Assembly: GCA_018262235.1 (NCBI GenBank) | Contig: JAGTRY010000034.1 | Coordinates: 1-33,716 of the forward strand | Source: Pseudomonadota bacterium | GTDB lineage: Bacteria > Pseudomonadota > Gammaproteobacteria > Burkholderiales > Rhodocyclaceae | Direction of reading: 5' to 3' | DNA length: 33,716 bases | Part shown: one piece after another, positions 29,201 to 33,716 of the stretch | Numbering within the stretch: position 1 is the first letter of the stretch | Layout of the letters: every line of letters starts with the position of its first letter | Program-made: the position numbers and the translations under genes | The notes under the pieces: generated by a model | What the model was told of the DNA's origin: nothing | Database searches by the model: none | What the model saw: the letters and a program-made list of their open reading frames with translations, nothing else

Positions 29201-30047
29201 AACCGGTTTCAAGCGCCAGACGATCCAGTGCTTCCATCCGCTCGGCCACCTCGCTATGCACGATCTGGCTGGCCCGTTTGCCCATCAGATCAGCGGGCTG
29301 CATCTGTATGCCCTGGCAATAGGCATGATTGGCGAGAATCAGAACACCTTTGGCGTTCTTGACCGACATCGGCAAGGGCAGGGCATCCACGACACCTTCC
29401 ATGAATCCCTGATAGAGCCCGCGCTCCCGCGTCAGCTCGATTTCATCGGTAATGTCCGACAAGGCGCCTGTGATGAATTGCCGATCACTGGACACGCTGG
29501 CGCGTATCCGCAACCAGCGCTTTTGTCCACCCGCCAAAAAAATCGAAACCAATTCGTCAAACCGCTCGACTTCATTCCAGGCAGCACGCACAGCTGAAAG
29601 CAGGCGCCGCCGCTGTTCGGTACTCAGGCACCGCAACAGGCTCCGCAGCGGAGATCCCTCGGCACGGGGCTTTCCGATCAGAAGCAGACACCGGTCCGAA
29701 CAGAACAAGGTCTTGCGACTCGCGTCGAATTCCCAGACGCCATCCTGTGTCGCGTCCAGTGCCCGCTCCAGACGGGCACGACCATATATTTGCGCGGCAG
29801 ATATTTCCCGGGCACGCGATTCGGCCCACTGCTGACGATCAAACAGGCCCCAAGACAGGACAAACAGGGCGCCCGCAATCACTCCCGTCAGCCCCCAAAG
29901 GTAACCACTGATGGCCAGCAGAAAACCACCCAGGCTGGCCACTGCCGCCAATCCACAGGCGAACAACCGCAATCCGGTCGACACGCCCTCAACACGCGCT
30001 TGTGCTGGCGACACAGAACTGTCGAACGAAGTTTTCGGGCTAAGCAT
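26217..30047 (-). CDS. Large membrane histidine kinase with seven PAS domains
   Basis: A 1276-residue protein. Two membrane helices lie at about 25-70, nearly back to back, so little is exposed to the periplasm. PAS1 spans about 90-205. Five tandemly related PAS domains follow, beginning near residues 215, 345, 477, 612 and 746; each opens with a pattern like FLQ-hFDALP-P--VKD---YVMAN. A seventh PAS lies at about 870-985. After a coiled coil comes a HisKA domain with phospho-acceptor H1033 (LSHELRTPLH), then a HATPase with LRNLLSNAVKF, DEGPGIPP and GTGLGLA. There is no receiver of its own; two receivers are encoded directly downstream. The ATG at 30047 has no clear ribosome site, so a slightly later start is possible. 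Confidence 0.92.
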   Translation of the reverse strand: MLSPKTSFDSSVSPAQARVEGVSTGLRLFACGLAAVASLGGFLLAISGYLWGLTGVIAGALFVLSWGLFDRQQWAESRAREISAAQIYGRARLERALDATQDGVWEFDASRKTLFCSDRCLLLIGKPRAEGSPLRSLLRCLSTEQRRRLLSAVRAAWNEVERFDELVSIFLAGGQKRWLRIRASVSSDRQFITGALSDITDEIELTRERGLYQGFMEGVVDALPLPMSVKNAKGVLILANHAYCQGIQMQPADLMGKRASQIVHSEVAERMEALDRLALETGCPHVVEDWFEIARTQRRVFLRITKSRCVDRSGQHVVVSTYEDQTELREYAMRMAQLSMNVEAFVQRLIRTIPHPIYVKDAESRYVMANVAIAEQWGMRVEDMIGLSSRELFGDEHGVAIEEEDQRIFAGEVISKEDCLPDRKTGALRYWAVTKALCTDVDGKSIIVGSNFEITGLRRTEIELREALKQQTRLRQFLQQLFDALPHPMFVKDRQHRYVMTNLAHATFHGSDPERIIGSTAFHYADPEVAEAIEREEDSIFSGMAGRSVIESEHVLHDAHGNPHQTLIRKVLGEGTDGEPVVIGVTFDVTETRMLERELRETALRQTRNRAFLQDIFDAIPTPIAVKNEQHVYVMANRALASAHGMTPDQMIGKTTWDFNLPEIAQETVRNDDRLFAIGPGVMSERDVPVVYADGKTHQVHLRKLVCLDPDGARLIVTSNSDVTDLLEKEAALTESLLRQTRSGEFLQTVFDALPFATYVKDERLCYVMANMALSEFYGVPKHAFSGRRAEALMPESMVMELEALDRQLLERDDGELLSSELLMRDHRGRPRNILSHKKLVRDADGKRVIIGLNQDVTPLREAEKAQIHVLERLDTLVHNAPLGITLLDREGRFLQVNPCLQRLLGRDETQMCTMHYQDIVPVRFQAQGDAKIEEIRHAGVMQPFELCLLGSDGQELPVMVSGVLVGRGEPSLAYWLLVQDLVEQKLAEDELLRHRDQLRELVFEQTADLLQAKEAAERSSAAKSDFIAQLSHELRTPLHAILSFARLGVTRDGQWGAEKVGSYFARIAESGERLLGLLDELLDIAKLEAGYMSLMLQPTDLPGLLDNVTCEFEALFAARKLALSRIDAARLPMIWIDGARIGQVLRNLLSNAVKFAPEGSRVTLRSTILMDGQGRRAGESVEGGVVEVAVIDEGPGIPPEELEQIFDRFTQSSLTRSVAGGTGLGLAICREIVQAHRGQILARNRPEGGAEFVMRLPLLRQANIGSENIDMRDDA

Positions 30048-30076
30048 TCAGGAGGGGCACACCAAGGTAACGACTT

Positions 30077-30105
30077 CTTATACGGCAGATCTCTGCAACA
30101 GTTAA
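30077..30105 (-). promoter_or_regulatory. Promoter of the PAS-kinase operon
   Basis: On the minus strand TTAACT (30100-30105) and TATAAG (30077-30082) are 17 bases apart. The start would fall near 30070, about 22 bases before the kinase ATG. The -35 overlaps the cbiX stop codon, and no terminator separates the two genes, so some readthrough from the msrA operon is also likely. Confidence 0.5.
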
Positions 30106-30491
30106 GCTGCCCCCAAGGGAGGTAAAGGCAAGGTGGCATCCAGCACGCAGCATGCCATCGCATCAATCACCTGCTGGGTTTCGCCCAGGGCTTCGTGCAA
30201 GTTGATCCGCAGTACCGGATGGCGCTCACGTGCCGCCTGCAGGATCAACGGAACATCCCGTTTGACGTGCCCGCCTTGCGCAAGAAAGACCGGAATGACA
30301 TCCACGTGTCCAGCTCCGGATGCGGCTACCGCATCAAGCGCTTCAGCCAGCGTGGGCGTCATGAACTCCAGGAAAGCCAGGCGTACGTCGGCATCCGGCA
30401 CGCTCGACAGGATCGCCGCGCGCAACCGCTGCAGGGGTCGCGCCCATTCCGGATCACGCGCACCATGGGCAAACAGGATGATGGCACTCAT
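30102..30491 (-). CDS. cbiX: Short CbiX/SirB-type chelatase
   Basis: ATG at 30491 has GGAG eight bases upstream and gives the standard opening SAIILFAHGARD; the longer reading adds 22 unrelated residues. The 129-residue size is that of the single-domain CbiX-short/SirB group. The two expected metal-binding histidines are in FAHGARD and in QGGHVKRD. These enzymes insert cobalt into sirohydrochlorin or iron to make sirohaem; which metal is used cannot be told. It lies 13 bases after tcdA and closes the operon. No other cobalamin or sirohaem gene is nearby. Confidence 0.87.
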   Translation of the reverse strand: MSAIILFAHGARDPEWARPLQRLRAAILSSVPDADVRLAFLEFMTPTLAEALDAVAASGAGHVDVIPVFLAQGGHVKRDVPLILQAARERHPVLRINLHEALGETQQVIDAMACCVLDATLPLPPLGAA

Positions 30492-30504
30492 ACGGAATAC
30501 TCCG

Positions 30505-31281
30505 TCATGACGATTGCCCAAGCAGTCGCAAGGCACTCGCAGCTGCAAAAAATCCAAAGGGCGCAGTCACACAAACGCCTGATCCGTACCCTGCACAGGA
30601 CAGCCCTTGAGGCGCTTCACCCGATTCACACACCACGGGGCGCTGGATGGGCTCGGTCGAATAAATCGCCGCAATGCCAAACTTGCGCTTCGGGTCTTTC
30701 GGAAAACCATGAAGCTTGCGCAATTGCGCGCGGACCTTGGCCAGCAAGGGATCCTGCAGCGTTCGGGAAAGATCGTCCTCACAGATCCGCGTCGGATCCT
30801 GTTTCCCGCCAGCACTCCCGGCCATGACCAAAGCCACTCCGTTTTCAACGCACCAGGCTGCCATGGCGACCTTCACACGGGCCTGGTCAATCGCATCAAT
30901 GACAACATCGTGTCCCGTCAGCAAGTCGGCCAGATTCTCGGCCGTGACAAAATCCTCCACACATGTCACCCGGCACGCCGGATTGATGGCACGTATGCGC
31001 GCACTCATTGCATCCACCTTGGCTTGCCCCCACACATCGTCTACGGCATGGATCTGCCGATTGGCGTTCGACTCAGCCACCATATCCAGATCAATCAGGG
31101 TAATGTGGCCGACAGCACTGCGCGCCACAGCCTCGGCCGCCCAGGAACCGACTCCGCCAATGCCGACCACGCAGACTTTCGCCGCCACGAAGCGCTGCGC
31201 AGCCGCCTCGCCATACAGACGTCCAACGCCACCAAACCGTCGCGCCTGGTCCGTCACTTTCAGGTCCTGCTCTTCAGCCAT
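30505..31281 (-). CDS. tcdA: tRNA threonylcarbamoyladenosine dehydratase TcdA
   Basis: A 258-residue E1/MoeB-like enzyme (formerly CsdL/YgdL). It opens with RFGGVGRLYG and carries the nucleotide motif VVGIGGVGSWAAEAVARS near residue 39, then LIDLDMVAESNANRQ and VVIDAID. The later segments KFGIAAIYSTEP and GYGSGVCVTAPFG match the TcdA family. It uses ATP to convert t6A37 of tRNA to its cyclic hydantoin form ct6A. The family usually works with the CsdA/CsdE sulfur pair, which is not here. The start overlaps the end of the MBL gene by 22 bases. Confidence 0.93.
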   Translation of the reverse strand: MAEEQDLKVTDQARRFGGVGRLYGEAAAQRFVAAKVCVVGIGGVGSWAAEAVARSAVGHITLIDLDMVAESNANRQIHAVDDVWGQAKVDAMSARIRAINPACRVTCVEDFVTAENLADLLTGHDVVIDAIDQARVKVAMAAWCVENGVALVMAGSAGGKQDPTRICEDDLSRTLQDPLLAKVRAQLRKLHGFPKDPKRKFGIAAIYSTEPIQRPVVCESGEAPQGLSCAGYGSGVCVTAPFGFFAAASALRLLGQSS

Positions 31282-32207
31282 GTCTGCAAACCCTGTGCAT
31301 TCAATTCCAGATCGGTTGCGTACAGGCGCGCCACCTCGTTCCCCTGCAGCGCCCAGCCCTGCTCCGCCGCTTCACGTCGCAAGAGCGTTTCCAGCGCAGC
31401 CCGGATCAATCCCTTTTGCATATCCTCGGCCACGTTTGCAGTGGCCTCGGCGATTTCGACAAAGTCCGCGATCAGCCGATGCAGATCGGCGGCCAGACGC
31501 GTCACGTCGGCCACTCGGCTGTAGTGGGTGAGAAACATGCAGGCCGGCTCATGTGCCAGCAATCGGTCAATCGTCGCATGCATCACAGCCGGCTCAAATT
31601 GCACCGGCGTCGTGGCGGGAAACACGAAAGCTCGTGTGCCCACGTGCGTTTCACGGTAGGAAAGACCAAAGGCATCCCCCGTGAACCAGCCCCGACTCAA
31701 GCTATCGAAATAGCACACGTGGTGGCGTGCATGGCCCGGCGCATCCATCACGTTGATACGCCGCCCGGCCAGATCAATCACCCGCCCCTCTGTTGCCTCC
31801 ACCACCCGCGCGGCAGGCACCGGTAGCACCTCGCCATAGACCTCACGCGCAAAAGCCTCGCCATACACGGCTACGGTTCCAGCCCACAATCGGGAGGGTT
31901 CGACCATATGCCGCACGCCACGTGGATGGACGACCAATTGCGCATTCGGCAACACTTGCAGCAAGGCGCCTGCGCCACCCGCATGATCCAGATGCACATG
32001 GGTCAGCAGCAGCCAATCAACGTCCTCCGGTGCAATACCGATCTGCTGCAGGGCAGCCTGCACGCGTGGCACGGAATGCGTTGTGCCGCTTTCCACCAAT
32101 GCAGCCCGCCCATCCTGAACGATCAGATGCAGGGCATCCATGCATGGGCGCAGATAACCGCTATCGATCACCCAGATCCCGTCACCGAGTGCTTCAACTT
32201 CTCTCAT
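31260..32207 (-). CDS. MBL-fold metallo-hydrolase
   Basis: ATG at 32207 with AGGAAAC upstream, overlapping the msrA stop (ATGA); the longer frame adds 24 residues from within msrA. The 315-residue protein has the zinc motif T-H70-V-H-L-D-H75 and later ligands in DAPGHARHH and FLTHYSR. A C-terminal helical extension of about 90 residues may dimerise or shape the pocket. It is a general metallo-beta-lactamase-fold hydrolase, not obviously a beta-lactamase. Placement between a methionine sulfoxide reductase and a tRNA enzyme hints at detoxification, but the substrate is unknown. Confidence 0.87.
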   Translation of the reverse strand: MREVEALGDGIWVIDSGYLRPCMDALHLIVQDGRAALVESGTTHSVPRVQAALQQIGIAPEDVDWLLLTHVHLDHAGGAGALLQVLPNAQLVVHPRGVRHMVEPSRLWAGTVAVYGEAFAREVYGEVLPVPAARVVEATEGRVIDLAGRRINVMDAPGHARHHVCYFDSLSRGWFTGDAFGLSYRETHVGTRAFVFPATTPVQFEPAVMHATIDRLLAHEPACMFLTHYSRVADVTRLAADLHRLIADFVEIAEATANVAEDMQKGLIRAALETLLRREAAEQGWALQGNEVARLYATDLELNAQGLQTWLKSRT

Positions 32208-32752
32208 GTTTCCTGTTTCAGCAGATGCGCAAATTTTGCGCGGAATTTGTCGAGCTTGGGGCTCACCACGAAGGCGCAATACCCTTGCCCCGGATGATGC
32301 CGGAAATAGTCCTGATGATAGGCCTCGGCAGCATAAAACGTCGTCGCGGGGGTCAGTTCGGTAACGATGGGCACGGCAAATACTTCGCCTTGCTCCAGTT
32401 CTGCCAGAACCTGCTCCGCACAGACACGCTGGACATCACTGCGCCAGAAGATTGCCGAGCGGTACTGGCTGCCAACATCGTTCCCCTGACGATTCAATTG
32501 GGTCGGATCATGGATGACGAAAAACACCTCCAGCAGATCGCGATAACTGATCACTTCCGGATCGAATTCGATCTGAACAACCTCGGCATGCCCACTGCGA
32601 CCGGTACACACCGCGTCGTAATCCGGATCCGGCAACGAACCGCCCATATAGCCGGAAACCACGTCCCGCACGCCACGCACCTGTCGATACACCGCATCGA
32701 GGCACCAGAAACAACCTCCCGCAAGCACCGCACATTCAGATTGACTTGGCAT
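32204..32752 (-). CDS. msrA: Peptide-methionine (S)-S-oxide reductase MsrA
   Basis: A 182-residue protein with the MsrA signature GGCFWC, with catalytic C14. SGYMGG, GHAEVVQIEFDP, HDPTQLNRQGNDVGSQYRS and the late YHQDYF support it. It reduces methionine-S-sulfoxide in proteins, repairing oxidative damage in the cytoplasm (no signal peptide). Few cysteines follow the catalytic one; C17 and a cysteine in GQGYCAF are candidates for recycling. It heads the msrA, MBL, tcdA, cbiX operon. A promoter-like sequence lies about 135 bases upstream. Confidence 0.95.
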   Translation of the reverse strand: MPSQSECAVLAGGCFWCLDAVYRQVRGVRDVVSGYMGGSLPDPDYDAVCTGRSGHAEVVQIEFDPEVISYRDLLEVFFVIHDPTQLNRQGNDVGSQYRSAIFWRSDVQRVCAEQVLAELEQGEVFAVPIVTELTPATTFYAAEAYHQDYFRHHPGQGYCAFVVSPKLDKFRAKFAHLLKQET

Positions 32753-32826
32753 TGCACACCTTCCTCAACGTGTCAGACTTACCGGAGCGATCAGATTCGT
32801 CACTTCGCAAGAAGCCAGACCAGACA

Positions 32827-32850
32827 GAATCCCCGGAACAGCAGGGATTC
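32827..32850. other. Stem-loop in the msrA leader
   Basis: GAATCCC (32827-32833) and GGGATTC (32844-32850) form a 7-bp perfect stem with a 10-base loop, between the proposed msrA promoter and its start codon. There is no T-run, so it is not a terminator. It could be a leader structure or a binding site. Confidence 0.3.
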
Positions 32851-32894
32851 CAGTATGCCCAGACGGTGGTCGAACTCAAGCTCAAAAAACGACA

Positions 32895-32922
32895 TATATA
32901 TGCCCATTCGTCTAGTTGTCAT
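32895..32922 (-). promoter_or_regulatory. Possible msrA promoter
   Basis: On the minus strand ATGACA (32917-32922) and TATATA (32895-32900) are 16 bases apart within an AT-rich patch that stands out from the GC-rich surroundings. The start would be near 32888, giving a leader of about 135 bases. Confidence 0.4.
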
Positions 32923-32942
32923 ACAAAAGGGGAATTCCCGGC

Positions 32943-32970
32943 TTGCCACCAGGGTTTAAGTTCGTACAAT
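32943..32970 (+). promoter_or_regulatory. Promoter-like site for a candidate small RNA
   Basis: TTGCCA (32943-32948, five of six consensus bases) and TACAAT (32965-32970, five of six) are 16 bases apart. No credible plus-strand protein gene follows, but a strong terminator does at 33099. Confidence 0.45.
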
Positions 32971-32976
32971 GTATCA

Positions 32977-33131
32977 ATCGCGCGCTTCAGTGCCCCAGAT
33001 GCATGCAGCGCCAGGGTTTTCACCCTTGCGCATAGTGCTGTCGTAACGGTTTTTGCAGAGGCCGCTACGAGGTCTGTCTCCAAATCTGCTCTCTTGATGG
33101 CCGTCGCTCCTCCGGGTGACGGCCTTTTTTT
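32977..33131 (+). ncRNA. Candidate intergenic small RNA of about 155 bases
   Basis: The gene-free stretch 32753-33227 holds the msrA leader and promoter on its left. On its right, a good plus-strand promoter and a strong plus-strand terminator lie about 155 bases apart. No upstream plus-strand gene needs that terminator. I could not match the sequence to 6S RNA, tmRNA or any other RNA I know. A 78-residue minus-strand reading frame (33155 to 32919) covers the same bases but has poor support. The RNA call rests only on the paired signals. Confidence 0.35.
33099..33131 (+). terminator. Strong intrinsic terminator on the plus strand
   Basis: GGCCGTC (33099-33105) and GACGGCC (33118-33124) form a 7-bp stem with a 12-base loop, followed by seven T residues. 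Confidence 0.8.
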
Positions 33132-33160
33132 GACCTTTGCCATACAACTTGACACCTTTC

Positions 33161-33197
33161 ACACAAACAAACGGCCACCTGGATCTCAGGCAGCCGT
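33161..33197 (-). terminator. Intrinsic terminator of the efflux-channel gene
   Basis: On the minus strand the stem ACGGC...GCCGT (33193-33197 with 33171-33175) continues, after a small internal loop, into CCTG/CAGG. It is followed by TTGTTTGTGT. It lies 30 bases past the stop codon of the efflux-channel gene. Confidence 0.65.
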
Positions 33198-33227
33198 CTG
33201 CGTTTCAACACCAGATGAAAGGTCTTG

Positions 33228-33716
33228 CTATTCCTTCACGCCACCACCGAGAACCTTGTACAGGGTGACCAGATTGCTCTGACGCGCCAGGCGTGTGCCA
33301 ATCAGGCTTTGCTGGGCCGCATACAGGCTGCGTTGCGAGTCCAGCACCGTCAGATAGCCCGCCACGCCTTTGTCGTAGCGCGCTTGCGACAAGCGCAAGG
33401 CCTCGTCGGTCGCTGCGTTCAAGGCCGTCTGCGCTGCCAGTTGCTCACCAAGCGTGGCACGCTGGGCAAGCGCATCGGCAACTTCACGGAAAGCGCTTTG
33501 CACGGTTTTCTCGTACTGGGCTACCTGGGCCACTTTGCTGGCCTTGGCGGCATCGAGATTGGCCTGATTGGAACCCCCATTGAAGATTGGCAAGCTAATC
33601 TGCGGCGCAAAGCTCCAGGTCCGCGCCGAACCCGTAAACAAATCATCCAGCGCGGGACTGGCAAATCCAGTCGAGGCCGTCAGGCTGATGCGCGGAAAGA
33701 AGGCCGCACGTGCGGC
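33228..33716 (-). CDS. RND efflux outer-membrane channel, OprM/NodT family (C-terminal part)
   Basis: The frame stays open to the right edge, so only the last 162 residues are present. The visible part reads [10 protein letters not shown]...[15 protein letters not shown], then helical repeats typical of TolC-like channels ([40 protein letters not shown]). It ends [14 protein letters not shown], as in OprM-type lipoproteins. These form the outer-membrane tunnel of tripartite drug or metabolite pumps. The matching RND pump and adaptor genes would be expected beyond the edge, upstream on this strand. Confidence 0.93.
   Translation of the reverse strand, partial: AARAAFFPRISLTASTGFASPALDDLFTGSARTWSFAPQISLPIFNGGSNQANLDAAKASKVAQVAQYEKTVQSAFREVADALAQRATLGEQLAAQTALNAATDEALRLSQARYDKGVAGYLTVLDSQRSLYAAQQSLIGTRLARQSNLVTLYKVLGGGVKE

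Noticed and set aside
28479-29597. 372-residue plus-strand frame opposite the PAS kinase
   Set aside because: His/Arg/Gln-rich translation typical of an antisense shadow; the kinase strand shows repeated PAS domains.
32919-33155. 78-residue minus-strand frame over the candidate small RNA
   Set aside because: Its first codons lie within a strong terminator stem and poly-T complement, ribosome-site support is weak and no family is recognised. Not excluded as a small protein, but the RNA reading explains the signals better.
32746-33282. 178-residue plus-strand frame between msrA and the efflux gene
   Set aside because: Reads through a terminator and into the efflux gene on the opposite strand; composition is not protein-like.

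Overview
The window looks like the chromosome of a GC-rich Gram-negative bacterium, most likely a betaproteobacterium of the Rhodocyclales/Burkholderiales type. The evidence is the rluE, csp, clpS, clpA neighbourhood, the cold-shock protein sequence, the TonB/ExbBD and NodT-family outer-membrane proteins, and dense ATGA-type gene overlaps. This placement rests on recalled protein similarity, not on a search. I see no rRNA, tRNA, CRISPR array, IS element or phage gene. Every gene reads as intact except the one cut by the right edge.

Layout. (1) 97-6221 is an iron-uptake island. A ferrous-iron permease (FTR1/EfeU) and a periplasmic EfeO-type cupredoxin face away from a siderophore receptor, PiuC, TonB, ExbB and ExbD operon. 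Two Fur-box-like palindromes sit on the divergent promoters. (2) 6229-10013, minus strand, holds a UgpB-like binding protein, the UgpQ phosphodiesterase and a chemoreceptor, with no ABC transporter genes. (3) 10179-13591 holds a small lipoprotein and a two-gene c-di-GMP operon: an HD-GYP protein lacking the HD histidine, followed by an EAL protein with an intact active site and a degenerate GGDEF domain. (4) 13695-22198 is housekeeping: RlmM, RhlE, a DUF192 protein, RluE, a cold-shock protein, ClpS-ClpA and isocitrate lyase. (5) 22326-23681 holds an EamA transporter and a small STAS/SEC14-like protein. (6) 23735-30047 is a translationally coupled signalling operon: a membrane histidine kinase with seven PAS domains, a receiver fused to an RsbW-like ATPase, and a receiver-PAS fused to an RsbU-like PP2C phosphatase. 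(7) 30102-32752 is the compact operon msrA, MBL-fold hydrolase, tcdA, cbiX. (8) 32753-33227 has no convincing protein gene but contains a promoter-like site and a strong plus-strand terminator that could bound a small RNA. (9) The window ends inside an RND outer-membrane channel gene.

The most novel-looking element is region 6. It joins a two-component phosphorelay to both enzymatic arms of a partner-switching system (an anti-sigma-type kinase and a PP2C phosphatase), each under its own receiver, while no sigma factor or classical STAS antagonist is encoded alongside. The most promising non-coding signals are the divergent Fur-covered promoters, the candidate small RNA near 33 kb, and the palindrome plus heat-shock-like promoter in front of clpS.
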